From assembly GCA_009192285.1 (NCBI GenBank), contig CM018604.1:186001-250000 (forward strand): a stretch of 64,000 bases of DNA, written 5' to 3'. Below, in pieces: positions 30,509 to 43,316 of the stretch. The DNA comes from Morchella semilibera (lineage: Eukaryota; Ascomycota; Pezizomycetes; Pezizales; Morchellaceae). Position 1 is the first letter of the stretch. Every line of letters begins with the position of its first letter. Made by a program: the position numbers and the translations under genes. The notes beneath the pieces were generated by a model. The model was not told where the DNA came from and did no database searches. It worked only from the letters and a program-made list of their open reading frames with translations.

Positions 30509-31787
30509 ATATATAAACTGTAAGAGTAATCACAGCTTAAGAAGTATATACAAAATGGGCTCTCATGATACAAGCAGCACCACGTGTTGTCACAGCTAGA
30601 CCTATTCTAATCTCATGATCACAATTGCAATATGATGTAACGTTACACCCTCACACTTATCACCCCGCCATACATGATGTTAAGCAACTATTTCCGTTCC
30701 AGTTATGGATAGTCGGCTTATGTGCAGAGTGCAGCTGGTGGGATTAGAAAAGAAAAGTAAAAAGGAACGAAAGAAAAGCTTATGATGCAGATGGATGTTT
30801 ATTGGGGGGATTGATCTGACTGATGGCAATTAAATATATATATGAGGTTCTGCAGCTGGGTGTAATCATGGTCACATCGAAAGGTTTGGATGGAAAAATA
30901 TGGACCTGGTCCTCGGGCAGCGAAAAAGCAGCACGGGGGGATAACTTGATGGGAGGTATTTAAATATATATAGGAACGTAAGCAGTGGTCGTTAAGGTTT
31001 TACGTTTTGGAAATTAATTGCTTGATCAATCAGAGGTGAGGTCGGGAATGTCTTGGCGTGGTTGTGGTTGGACCTTGGCTCTGAACAGCCATATATGACC
31101 ATGGCTGAAATATAAGGAGATTTCTTTGTATTGAGTTTATACTAGGCCCAAGTGGTTTTTAAAAGCATCCGAGCTATGGACACTATTCCTCAACAAGTAG
31201 TTACAGTTCAAGTTCTAGATCCTCGCGGGAGCTCCATAAGGGCAGTTTTCCATTCCTTCACTTCCCCAGCCCTCAATTGCCCAATGCCCAAGGCATTCAC
31301 TGGATCATGACCACCATTTTGAGTAACAGGAGACAATTAAATAATATCACGCGCAACAGCTAAATAAACCCTTCTCTAGAACTAGTAATTATAAGCTTAC
31401 GGCCTACAAGTGCACAACAACACATACAAAAGATAATCCTTATCACAAGCTCTTTCATGTAAGGATGCAGCCCCGGGGAAACCCTCAAATAGCCAGGTGT
31501 AAATCAGGCTGTGATATAATACATCGTGCAACATTCCACCTCCAGGATCGAAAGCACGCAAAGGTATGTTAGCTAGATTACTGGCTAGTCAGTAGGGCTA
31601 CATAGTAATGAATACGACGTTGGTGCAACTATGACTACTTCCAATTGCTTCTACGAGGTCCGGCACTATCATGTACCCGGCGCTAGCTACGAGGCCAATG
31701 ATCGTAATATCAGGCATACTATAGTTCTACAATTAGACATTCGACCTCAGCCCCCGAAAGCAAGTCTTTACGGCCTCAACTCAACTG
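30509..31787. other. intergenic, no gene seen
   Basis: No coding region recognised. Two similar AT tracts (AAATATATATATGAGG near 30829 and AAATATATATAGGAAC near 30962) follow related sequence. The 3' part holds the promoter of the next gene. Confidence 0.55.
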
Positions 31788-31795
31788 TATATAAA
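31788..31795 (+). promoter_or_regulatory. TATA box of the secreted-protein gene
   Basis: TATATAAA about 105 bp before the ATG at 31896, followed by a C/T-rich leader. Confidence 0.6.
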
Positions 31796-31895
31796 CATCC
31801 CCATCTACCTCCTCTTACTCACTCACCACTCACCACTCCTCGCTACCGCTACTATTACTCTTTGATATATCCTCCTCTTTTAAAAGTAAAACACA

Positions 31896-32344
31896 ATGCA
31901 CGCCCTCACCCACATTCTCCTTCCACTCCTCATCACCCTCCTTCCCCTCCTCTCCCTCGTCTCTTCCGACCCCGTCCCACCCGTCTGCGCCCAATGCGAC
32001 ATCAACCCACTCGGCAACGTCGACAAGACCTGCGACATCACCACCAGTTGCGTGCGCACAAAATACGACGGGCAGTACCACTGTGCTTGCCGGTAAGCCC
32101 CCCCTCTGAAGGCTGGGGATCGATAGTGATGGCATAATGCTAATACGGTGATCATGGTTTTAGTGCGGGATACAAGGCGGCAGCCCCCAACGACGACAGC
32201 GAGACCCACTACCGCATCAATTTCCCGTACGAGCAATATAGAGTCTTCACGAAGCCCGGTGTGGTGTGCGATACCCTGTGTGACAAGTACTGGCTTGGGC
32301 CTGACTCGTGCGCGGAGGTTCATATCAGGCAGGAGTGTCTCTAG
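31896..32344 (+). CDS. small secreted cysteine-rich protein (EGF-like), one intron
   Basis: Exon 1 is 31896-32092, the intron 32093-32163 (71 bp, GTAAGC ... GCTAATA branch ... TTTTAG), exon 2 32164-32344, giving 125 aa. The first about 24 residues (MHALTHILLPLLITLLPLLSL) are a clear signal peptide. The mature part has about ten cysteines: VCAQC, KTCDITTSC, YHCACRAGY, VVCDTLCDKYW, DSCAEV and QECL. The CACRAGY junction, created by splicing, resembles the end of an EGF-like module. The upstream TATA box and compact gene favour a regulated secreted product such as an effector-like or wall-associated protein. That is inference, and no specific family is claimed. Confidence 0.85.
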
Positions 32345-32830
32345 TCCGTCGATCAGGCAGTACTATATGTTTTGAGGACGGCGGAGATTAGGGTTATTGG
32401 GGGGGGGGGGGTATACATGATATGGTGGGGTGATATATGTGTAGAGGGACTTGATTTTTGATTGGATGTGCTGTTTTTTTCCGTCCTTAGTTTCGTTTGG
32501 TGGTTGCGTATGTGTAGTTATCAGCAATGCATTATGCTGCTTCGCAGATAGTATTCTTTTTGAGGCCATTAGTGGGCCGAGTGATAGTTTGTGACTCACA
32601 GGAAAGGTTCATCATGTAATGGTGTCAGTTACTTTTATACCAATGCGTGGATTGAATGGCATAATAAACGATACAATAAATAAAACTATCCAATATTAAA
32701 ATACAAAACCGAAACAGAAAAAAAAAAAAAAAGTAAAAACCTATATTCCCAACAAAGGTTCGACCATCCTGTGCTAAGTTACAAAAAACAGGCGCCACCC
32801 AACAAATATTTTGAACCCGGTACTTCACCA
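32345..32830. other. 3' region between convergent genes
   Basis: Holds a G10 run at 32400-32410, AT-rich DNA and an A15 run near 32718. A GGTTCAAA (B-box-like) sequence on the minus strand near 32808 is next to T-rich DNA, but no tRNA fold was seen. It probably contains the 3' UTRs of both neighbours. Confidence 0.5.
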
Positions 32831-35800
32831 CTAACGCCCTATCGGGAATCTATCAATCGCAATATCCGCCAGCTGCGACGTATTCACAAACGCCCTATGC
32901 GTAGCATTATGCACCCTCCTATTCTGGACAATCCTCGGTGGCACAACCCCTGGCACCCTTCCCCCGTCCCCAATGACGACATCCAAGTCCGGGAGCAGTG
33001 CCTGCTCGACGTGTTCATCTGCCAGGCCGATGCCCTGGATATATGCCCCATTCCGCCACCACTTGCGCAGCCCGTCCCAGCTCTCAAGCTCAATCTCGGG
33101 ATCGGTGGTGACCAGCGATATGAAGGTCCGCATCCAGGAGACGTGCGACATCCTCGGATTGGGAAGGGGAGGGGAATGGTATTCGGTGAATAGCTCGCTT
33201 ATCGTCGACCCAGTATAATCAATTTTCGACTGCCTAAGGAGGAGGTAACTGAGCCACCCGGGGATCCTCCAGGCTTCGATTTTCGTGCGAGCAGCTGCTA
33301 GGACGGCCTCATCGGATATATAGCTTAGCCTGACAATGTTTTTTTCAAATTTATAGAGTGGGGATCTTCTATCGTATCGGGGTAAAGGTTTTGCACGCTT
33401 GATAGCATTGGATGTCGCGCTTGCGCCTAGACGTCTCGGGGGAAATAGATTGAGGTTTCTGACCATCCTCCCGGTGTAATCTATAACTTCTCCCTGGTAC
33501 ATGTAGATTTTGAGGAACCGTTCAACTTCTGAGACTAGCATCTCGACAAGATCGTCCATGTCTTTGGCACCACACTCTTGCATGATTCTCGACGAGGGGC
33601 TTTGGATGGAGATTCCCTGCCCGAATTCATAGCCCAGAAGGACCTGGAGACGCTTGTACCAATGGGCATCTTGGTAGGTGAGACTATCGAGTTGATGTGT
33701 ACGTTTTAATTGTGCCATGGTTACTGATTCCCATAGTGAATGCCCAACGGCCACTTTGTAGTCAGAAGCCGCTCTATCGACCCCAAGAACCAATCTTCGA
33801 GCAGCATCCAGCTCCTCAAACCTGGATATCTCTCTCACTAGCACGAAAATAAGAATCTCGCCACAGACGAGGTTCACATAGTCATGTAGATCGAATTTTC
33901 GCCTTTCACTTAAAGGAACCGGCCTCTCACCGTCATCTTGTACCCTAGCTGTCACCCCCCTTAAGAATTCTTGCCTAACTGTTATCTCACTGTCGTTTGG
34001 GGTTACAGCCGGGTTATTTGGAAGAATTGTCAGATCCCCCATTAACCCGCAGTGCCACTTAAAAAGATCCGAAAACATCTCATACCAAGTCACATTGTTC
34101 AAGTTATTTGGGGCCTGTAACAAGAAGTCTGCATATTTTTGGGGCATTAACTTATGGCTGACTCGGAAAGTCCTCGCAACGAGGTTTCGAACTGTAAGGG
34201 CCAGACCAAAATTGCCATCGACAATAAGTCTGCCAGCCCTAAGAGTTGGCGAGCGTATAGCAAAGGCCTCCCGTTGTATTATGCTTTGTTTTGCTCGCCT
34301 TGTGACCCTCTCTGATCTGGCGGACTGGATGACCATTTTATCCACCATACCCCTAAGCACGTTTGCATTGGCGTCCATTGCAGTTGCCAGCGCTAGCAAC
34401 TCCGCTACCATAACAATTATTTCATTTTCCTCCGGGGGCTCAAAATCTCTTGATATTGCGGGTGTTATTCTGATAGATGTATCATTTAATATATTATATG
34501 CACCATCCGCGCAATTGATGTAAGCATTCTCTAATGTAGCCCGAGTCGCCCTCAGGTGCACCATCGCATTTCCTCTATCGATATGAACCGCCCCAAAAGC
34601 GTCATCGTACAAATTTTGCGCGGTCCGGAGCGTCCTTTGCGCCGTGGCGAGATCCCTCTCATGTTGTCCGGAGGGAACGGCATTCATCTCTGCCTGCCGA
34701 AATGGAACAGCTATAGTGGCTACCCTGAGCCTTTCCCGCGCGTTGATCACAGTCCTTACTCCCCCTGCTGCTTCACGTGCCTTTTCCACTTCAAGTCCCG
34801 CTCGTGCATCTTCAAAAGCTCGCTGGGCTCCGTTTAATGCCGCTTGTATTTCGGCTAGGCGTTGCTGTGTTTTGGCAGATGTTAGTATTAAAGAAGGATC
34901 TCGGGGCCGCATTACATATTCTTACCGGGGCAAAGGTCCTAGTACTATTCCTGGCTACAATTCCCCGAAGGATTGGCAATCGCTCCGTGACTCTCGCCAA
35001 CTCTCCCGGTCTTCTCCTTCGTGTCCCGTTCAAGACCGACTGTTCGTCATCAAGCATTGTGTCCAGTTCTTCGAGGTTGGCGATGGCTGTATTTATCTCT
35101 GCAAGTATCGTCGCTTTCAATTCCGATTCTGCTATAATCGCATCCCGCATTTCTGTGACCGAAGTTGCAAGAGTTTGTGCCAATCTTTGTCTTTCTACAC
35201 CCACTGGTCTCACTATAGGAGGATTCGAGTGGCTCGCCGGTATCTCTATCCTACTGTTTGCCCTTGCGTGCGCTATCGTGCTAGATATGCTTAGCACCGC
35301 TCTTGCGGTTTCCGCCGCCTGAATTTCGGTTCTATATCGTTCTTTTCCCGCTTCTAACGTCTCGGTGGAGGCGGTAGGATTTATCAAATAAGCATCAGGA
35401 AACATCAATCTCGTAGCAGCCTCTAGCTCAACCGCGTATGTGTAGGCAGTCCTAGATGCCGATTCTGCGTCCCTTGCTCTAGTAATAGCCTCATCTGCAA
35501 TCTGTATTATTGCCTGATCCGCAGCGACTCTGGCGATTGCTTGAGCCCCTGTGGTGGGTAAAGGGACGATTGATCCATTCACTATCGAAGCCAACAGATT
35601 TACTGTGGTTGTTCTCAAGTCGTAAACCAACCGAGCAGACGCCCTGACGGTTCTCGCAGCAAACCTTGCCTGCCTCGTGAGCCTATCTACATTCATTCCT
35701 CTCTCCACAGCCTCTTCATGTATCCCCGTGAGTGGGGTAGGCGCATGCGACCTTGATCCTCCTAGGCAGTCTATTGCCCTTTCCACCCTCAGTGCAAATT

Positions 35801-38668
35801 CATCCGCCATTCCCGCCACAAAGTTCGTCTCCAAGGCTTTATCTACAACCTCAAACGCACATCGTCTCGCCGCTAGATTCTCTCTATCCACCTCCGCCAA
35901 CAAAGCCACGGTAGCTTCTCTCAGCTTCTCCGTCATCCTCGGCGGCGATATCATTCCGAAGCGCTTCGGCGAAGGCATTCTTTGATCGTGCACCTGGGGC
36001 GGTATAGGGTGCTCCCAGCCAGTCAGGATAAACGCATTATTGATGACATTACTGTATGTTTTTTCTTCGCCGACCTTTCCGAGTGTGCTCTGTTTGAGAA
36101 ACCAGGCGGGGTTGGAGGCGAGCGTCTCCCAGGCGGGTATCGATCGGACGCCATAGATGGATTCGGATTCGTCTGCTTCGAGGCCGAGGGTGAATGAGTC
36201 CGTCAACACAAGAGGTCGAAGAACAACAGGAGCAGCAGGCTTCCTGAAGAGCACGGTATCGTAGGCGCAGGGCGGGACCTTGAGGGGGTTTTTGTAGGCA
36301 TAATGGCTTAGCCGCTCCCCCATTCTAGTAAAAACGTTTTTAGTTTCGACACATGTAGTAAGAGGTTCATCGGGGAAGTACTGACAAGATAGGGGATTCG
36401 CATGTAAGTAAACTTCTCAGGATCAAGCCCAAGCCAACAGCTTCACCAACCACATATGTCAGGCACATATCATCCCTCTCGATATCCCGTGTCTCCCCAT
36501 CTGTAGTAAAAAGCTTATCATGCTCAATTTTATGCATGTTATGTTTCATGTTATATATATTTATAAACTCCCGGGCCTCCTGTAGCTGTAGACCGTGTGT
36601 GTTTGGCTTCTTTAGTTCGACTTGCTTGATTTCCTTGAACCGACTGAGGAAAGGCTGCCACTTGTGACCCGCCAAAAGCCATCTCACAAGATCACCGAAT
36701 GGGAGATTCGAATGCGGATGTGGCGCCGCCCAAGATCGTAATGCGTGTGGATTAACCCTGTCTATTCCCACGAACCGGTGCTGCCGGAGGATAAAATCAA
36801 TTAATGCTGAGATATCGATGATACCCTTATCGCAGGGGCATGTGCGACCCGAATAGTCCACCCCGGGCCCATGAAGCTGGAGAGGACATGGAGGGCCGTC
36901 CTGGCTGCGCCGGAATTCTGTGTCTGTGGGCCTGTTGTGATGGAAAAATTCGTCTGGGCCAATGTCTTTATAACCGGGTACGCGGAGAATGTCAGTGGGA
37001 CCGTCATCACGGAAAGGTTTACGAAGGGATGCGAGATAGTGCTGACGCGCAGGACCCTCTGGTTGGTCTGCGTTGCCGGAGCCGCGGAATATATGCTCGA
37101 GTGTTGCGTCAAGAGCTGCTATGCTGCGGGGGGTGTCTCTCCAGATCTTAATCTTTCGCCTGTTGAGGATGAGATCCTGAAATAGTAACTGGAGCTGTAG
37201 TTTTTTTTTAACACATCAGTGGAAAGCTTTTGAATATGGATAGGGATTGACATACGCCAACGCGGGTGTCGGAGGTATCGGTAGAATATTGCAGCATGTA
37301 TGCAATATGGAATGTCACCGTGAGGTATCGATCAACTTATTCCAATTATACCAGGATTAGCGCAAAAATCTTGCTGGTTTGATACACTGGCTAAACAGAC
37401 CTGATACTGTGAGCAGACTCACCAGTTCACGATCCTTCTCCACGTATTCAACCTCTCCTTTCCTTCGAGTACTATCCCAGTTGGGATCATCAAGATCGAG
37501 AATCCCGAATTGTCCCTTTATAAACTCCGGCGCATACCGTTTCATCTCACAGCTGACAGCCACAGATCTTCTGAACTGGGTGTGTGAAGGGTGAAGGGGC
37601 TTAGCATCATAGCTTGGGAAGTTGTTGATATCGTAGAATCGTATGTGGTCCAGCGCTGTTTCGATCAGGGATAGCGCTGGCTGTATCTGGCTTGGCTCTG
37701 TGACGGAGACCGAGCCAATGATCAGATCGTCAGGATTGGCAAAGTAATCTACCGGGATGTTCTGTACGACCGTCATCAGTACAACTATAACCACTACATG
37801 ATCAATCTTTTAAAAAACACTACTCCCTACGTACCTCATCTGCATAACCATTTTTGCAAATTATCGCTCCTGTCCTCTTGTCCTTGGACCATTTTACAGG
37901 CTTGATGAATCCCTCGCTTAATTTGATCTCCGCCGCCAGCCATCCTAGGATTTCCTTTCCAGCACGTTTGTCGATATCTACCTTCCTCATGACCGTGGAC
38001 ACCATACTGTCGCCTCTCTCCCGCTCTGGTAGGAAAAATTGTTGGCAGTTCTCAAAAGCCAGTCTACAGCGGGCCGCCAGCCTATTATACTTTGCAGTTT
38101 TCGCCGCAAGTTCCTGCTGACGCCCGGTCTCATCAGCGCCAGCGTCAGCGCCAGCGACAGCTGCAGCCGTTTCCTGCTCTAGCTTAGATTGCCATTTAAC
38201 GCGCCTGCGCTCGCTCTGTTGGGCATTAAGTCTCCTTCCGAGATTCCGCTGCAAGTTCTCGTCGGTGCTACGGCCGAAGCGCCGCCAGAAACTGAACTCG
38301 AAGTCGAATGCGCCTCCTAAGAAATCGGTATTATGATGTATCACACGGTAATAGCTTACCATGGCAAGGATAAGGAAGGAGTTCGTGAAGGTGCACAGGT
38401 AGGGGGCTGGGTACTGGGTGATATTATATAGTATGCCTGTCTCAAGGACGGTGAAGATAAGGTGAAAGAAAATTAGTTCCCATCTTCCGTGGATTCTCCC
38501 AGGGAATATGATTGCCAAGTATATTGAAATGGTTTGGACGGCGTATAGCCACGGATTTATGTTCCAGAGGGACGACTTCATGATTCCAATGTTCTGGCTT
38601 CGAGCTCCAGAGGGCGAAATGAATTGGGGACGATATTGCTTCTGTGACTTGCGAGCTATGGCTACCAC
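32831..38668 (-). CDS. very large membrane-anchored protein of unknown function, tandem paralogue 1
   Basis: Predicted exons on the minus strand: 38668-37835, 37761-37423, 37176-36386, 36324-34926 and 34864-32831, about 1,800 aa. Introns at 37834-37762, 36385-36325 (GTCAGT...TACTAG) and 34925-34865 (GTAAGAAT, TACTAAC branch, CACAG) keep the frame exactly. The 246-bp intron 2 is less certain: its donor may be GTGAGT at 37422 or somewhat later. Three hydrophobic segments near residues 38-56, 63-83 and 90-108 suggest N-terminal membrane insertion. A basic, Ala-rich helical stretch follows, then the shared block with CPCDKGIIDISALIDFIL, then a long Ala/Arg/Glu helical region (exon 4, probably coiled coil) and a final part rich in aromatic residues. 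No known domain recognised. It is homologous to the gene at 39366-43316 in exons 2-3 and at the phase-2 intron. Confidence 0.7.
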
Positions 38669-39365
38669 CCGACTTTAATGTCATGTTTGTGTGTGTGGGG
38701 AATGGTCAAAGGTTACTTTGTTTCCGACACCAGGACAAGTATTATGTTTATCACGGCTTTGTTCTTCTTTATCCGAAAATCATCAGCCTTTCTACTTTGG
38801 AGCGTGGTTCTGCGATTGTGTGAGTTCCTTTGTTAACTTGAACATACAATATATATTATCGTCCAAAGCCAGTTAGTAAACAAAACTCGGGATGACCCGT
38901 CGGTCTTTAGTTAAACTACATGTAGATCATACAATGAGATTCATCTAGCCATTCCTATATTATGATGACTAGGGTGAGTCCTAGATACCCAGAAACATTA
39001 AGCTAGCCATCTGCGATAAGCACCCCACCTATAGGTGCCTCCTCGTTAAGAACAGGCTGTTGCAGCTACAAACTAAATATTTCTTTCTAACACATGGAGC
39101 AAGCATCTGACATAGCCTAGGTCTGCATTGATGTTTGAAGTATGAAGCAAGCATGTATGCATGTACGAAGTATAAATAAATAAGTAATAAGCAGGCATGT
39201 ATCGAAATCACAGATTATCACTCGCTATCCGTCAACTTTCGATCCCATATTTAAGGAAATATACATTCATTTAATTCAAACCAAACAATAATAAACATTA
39301 TAATAAACTACAGGAGTGACTTGCGAAACCTACCAAAAGCTAATACCCAAACCCATTATCCTCAA
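38669..39365. other. intergenic spacer between the two paralogues
   Basis: 697 bp holding the promoter of paralogue 1 and the 3' end of paralogue 2. No TATA box stands out, and no other gene is seen. Confidence 0.5.
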
Positions 39366-42300
39366 TCAACTGCGGCACCAAATATTCATCGTCAACTGCA
39401 ACATCCTCAAGAACTGCGCCTTCTCCACCGACATTTGGCTCTGGCCTCTGTCATCTGTACCCGCCTCTGGGGCCGGCATCTCCGCCCAGGGGATGCCATC
39501 AGCCTCGACGTTAAACAAAAGTGTAAAGACCCCCGGTGGTGTCGGTACTACTTTCTTCGGGTCCCAGGTGTCTGTGTATGGGCTTTTGAGAGGCCCCTTA
39601 GGATCATCTACCGGGTCCTCCACCGGGTCCCGACTAGGATCATCATCTGGGTTTTGATCATTGGCTGCCCAACTGGGCACATCAAGATCTGCAACCCTGC
39701 CCGGGTCGTCCGTATCTATAGGATTATCGGTGGACAAATCTTCATCGGTCTCGATGGGAATGGGATCCACACCCCACCCCACTTCTACCTCCATCGGCGG
39801 TATATGCAACTCCACTGTTCCCCTTCTCTGGCGCGGCCTGGGCGGTGTTACCCCCCCATTCTTCCCATCCTTTAATCGTTGCATCACGCGGTCCGCCTCC
39901 TGGACGGAGAGGTAGTGGTGCATGGGCTGCGTGCGCTCGTAGGAGCTAGGCTCGGTGGTAGTCTTGACGACGCCCTGCAGCAGCGGTATATAGAAGTTTG
40001 TCGGGCTGTATGTGATGTCGAAGATGCGCTGGGCGAAGGTCTTGGGCCGGAGGCGGGTGGGGGGGCGGTCGTAGCGGAGAACGAGGATCGCCCAGTAAAG
40101 GAGGATGGGGTCAGTGGTAGTGAGGTCGTAATTTCCTATATTCGGGGCCTTAGTAGTGCCTCTAAGAAGGGGCTCAAGAACGGGCATGTAGAAGGGAACG
40201 ACGCCAGAAGAGATTGCGTTAACTAGTGCTTGTTTGTTCTTAGGTACAGATATAGGGTCTAAGAGATGGTCAAACTCTTGGATGCGGTGGGCGTTGAGTT
40301 GTTGAAGGGCTAGGAGGCTTTCGAGTAATGACCTGATCTCGGAGGTTCTGTTGGCCCAGTGGTCCTGATATTCGAGCTCTTCGCCTGGCTTTAGGAAGAG
40401 GCCCCCTCCTGTGACAGAGGTGTCCTTTGACGCCCTGAAAAGCAGCTCCCGGGTCCTGGTGAACCAGTTGGGACCGTTCGGAATTTGGGTGGTTCTCAGC
40501 ACGTCCCTGGCGAGCCCAATGGCCTTTATATCCTCCGGCGTAAGATTTGTTAGTCTATGCTGGGACTCTTCCATCTGGTATCGCATAGTGTGAACCCGTA
40601 TTATGTCATTTTGGTATTCATGGATAAGCTTCAATTCGAAATATCCAATCACCATCTGTAGTATCTGTGACGACATGGCCGTCCAATCTGGTGCCTCAAA
40701 GAACCCAAGAATTTCATCCAGCGTGAACTGCCTATGAGACTGCGAGTATCCAGCCTCTATCTCACTGCCCCAACGTGTTGGTGCGGAGTTCGCTGGGGGT
40801 CTCCTAGGCCTGAAGGGTTTTGAGGCGATTTTCTGGACGATGTATTCCCCTAAGATCTTTGGCTGCCGCCTCCAGAGCTCCTGGAAGAAGTAGCATAGCA
40901 TTCTCTCGGGCTCGAGAAATCTGTATTTGGTAGTGCGGTGGACAGAGCCTCGGAGGGCTCTGTCGTCTAACCAAGAGATCATGTCGTCCCGTTTGAAGGC
41001 GGGATTATCGATGAAGAGACGGACGTGTTTGATTAGTTTAGATGAGGAGTGCCATCTACAGTTGACGTATTGGTGGACTACTGGGCCTGTTAGCGGACGG
41101 AGGAAGCTGGTATCAAGGCGGCCAACTGTCGATTTACTACTCCAAAGCCTTAAACGTTCGAGGAGTCTATGTAATAGTTATTAGAATGCAAAGTCGATAC
41201 TAATCGTTAAATTCATCAAGAGTGCTTCCTTACAATCGTGGATTCTCTGTGGTCATCAAAAAGCGAAGGATCGTAGTTATAACGAGAATATCACTAGTCA
41301 TATGTCCCAGCAATCGATAGTCTTCCTGGAAGCTCGGATGGGCAAAAGCCCGATACATTCGATTCTTTGTGTCTTGTAATGCCTCCGACCACCTCCTAAA
41401 ATTTGGGCAAGCGCGAGCGCATGTCTTCCCGAGTCCCCCTCTACTTAGGCAGTCTTCTATACATTCACTACTATTATAATTCGGCGCCCGCAACGCGAAC
41501 TTTGACGGAATATTTCCCCTGATAATATCGAGAAGATCCGCGAATCGATTGCCGCGTAGTAAGCACCGCCTAAAATCATCGAAGCCGCACCTCTCTCGTA
41601 TCTCTGTCCAGGCCCGTTGGTTAAAACTGGTCCCTTCTACATTGGCAGGGCGTAGACCAATATCACGCATGATGAACTCAACGACTACGGCAATGTCAAG
41701 ATTGTTGGACCGGCACGGACATGGCTGCTGGTAGTTGTTGACGGCGTTGGTGTGAAATTCGTAGGGACACCTCCTCCCCCACCGCTCATCGGGGCCAAAC
41801 GTGAACCCTTCGGGGCGGGTTGTGCTGAAAATCTTTTTCTGGACGGTTTGAAGCCTGAGTTTGTATCTTGGTGAGTACTCAATAGCTCCTCCGCCTGAAG
41901 CTGTGATAACTTCACGGAATTTTGTTCTCTCAGTTCCTCGGTAGATCTCCTCGATGGTAGCATTCAGAACAATGATACTTTGCTGGGGATTGTACCAAAC
42001 CTTTATGATGCGTGGATTGAAGATAATTTGATCGAATATCCCACTAAGCTATTTTTTGATACCTTAGTTAGTACCTTTTTACTATTGTAAATGATAGACA
42101 AGAATGAGAATGGTGTAAATGCCTGTTCTAATTGTTCAGCGGTTTCGATATTTCGAATCATGTGAAATATATGAAAATTGACCACGAGAGCTTTGTCAAC
42201 AGCAATACTCATGCAGGAGATTAGACTTATATCCTCTTCCAGAGGATGATAGTCATTGATTCTTGGTGGCTCTGACCCATCTAGCACACAGGTTCCATCC

Positions 42301-43316
42301 TCTCCAATTTCGTAGCCATTTGGTTGACGGAATGATTTTGTCCCAAGGCCTCTCAAGCCTTGCATGTCGGACGGCCTATAGAATTCGGGGGGGAAATCCA
42401 ACAACTCAACGTCAACCCCCACCGAGTACTTGAACTGGTTACGCGACGGCTCTGTTGTGGTGTAGTATGGTATGTTTCTCAGCGTTTGCTTAATCAGATT
42501 GATTGCAGGCCCAACTTGGTCTGGACGATCGACTGACACGTAATTTGTAAAGATTACTGACTCGTTTCCCGGAGCGGGGAGTGGGCCTCTGTGTGAATTC
42601 ACAGGAGTATTGAAGGAATTATGACATTGAAGACGATTTCCATCAATCCACCAAAGCACCTCATGGATATTGGAAGGATCAGTGAGGGTAGGCTGGGGTT
42701 CGCGAGCAACTGATGGCCGGGGCCTGCGGTACTTGACGTATTCAAGGAAATCATACACATGATAGCCGGAGCGCTGAATATCTAGAGGAGTGGACACGGA
42801 GTTATCCCTCCCTTGATCCTCCCTCTGTTGGACTAATTTGAAGAACTCTCTCTCCTGCTGCTCAAGGGTTTGATTTATCTCCCTATGAAGTTTTCTCTGT
42901 TCTCGATCCAAAACGGAATCCACCTTGTTTTCGGGATCCACATATGTTGAGGTTTCAACACTCTTATTTGGAGCCCAACCCGGCCCAGAAGTGAATGTAT
43001 CCGTAAAAGGAAGTCGAAAAATGTAATACACGCCGGAACCCAAAATTAGCAGCAAGCCACAACTCAGTTGATAGAGATACCAGTAATTAGATCCTTGTGC
43101 ATCAAGTTGTATCAACTGAAGCACTGCATGAACACAAATCGAGATGAATGCGCAAGTGCTTATGAGTCCTAAATTCCGTTTTGTGTTCGTAGGGGTAAAC
43201 CCCCTCAAATTGCCATAATAATGTAAGTTCAAAGCTGGGATCGCGCAAATAATGAACAGTACTAAGCTTCCTGACATCTCCTCTGAGCTGGCGGAACTCC
43301 AGATGTGTGCTTTCAA
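39366..43316 (-). CDS. large membrane-anchored protein of unknown function, tandem paralogue 2
   Basis: Minus strand: first coding block 43316 to about 42100, second block about 42043-41234, intron 41233-41167 (GTAAGG ... TTCTAATAAC ... CATAG), last block 41166-39366, about 1,270 aa. The first intron boundary (a TACTAAC branch at 42073-42067) is not settled. Three hydrophobic segments near residues 15-33, 49-70 and 79-99 resemble the N-terminus of paralogue 1. Shared landmarks: YVSVDRPDQ...INLIKQTL (paralogue 1 SVTEPSQ...LSLIETAL), KYSVGVDVELL...PPEFY, ATIEEIYRG, and CPCRSNNLDIAVVVEFIMR. The last intron is phase 2 in both genes, followed by LLERL / LMGERL. It lacks the long helical exon of paralogue 1 and has an acidic Pro/Asp-rich tail (DDPSRDPVEDPVDDP). 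No known domain recognised. Confidence 0.68.

Noticed and set aside
31631-32137. 168-aa ORF overlapping the secreted-protein gene
   Set aside because: His/Pro-rich shadow frame. The signal peptide and intron support the other frame.
36801-37185. ORFs on both strands over exon 3 of paralogue 1
   Set aside because: The frame that links to the CPC block is open through the whole interval and resembles paralogue 2. The others are shadows.
41685-41963. 92-aa minus-strand ORF between blocks of paralogue 2
   Set aside because: Out of frame with the conserved coding block that runs straight through this interval.
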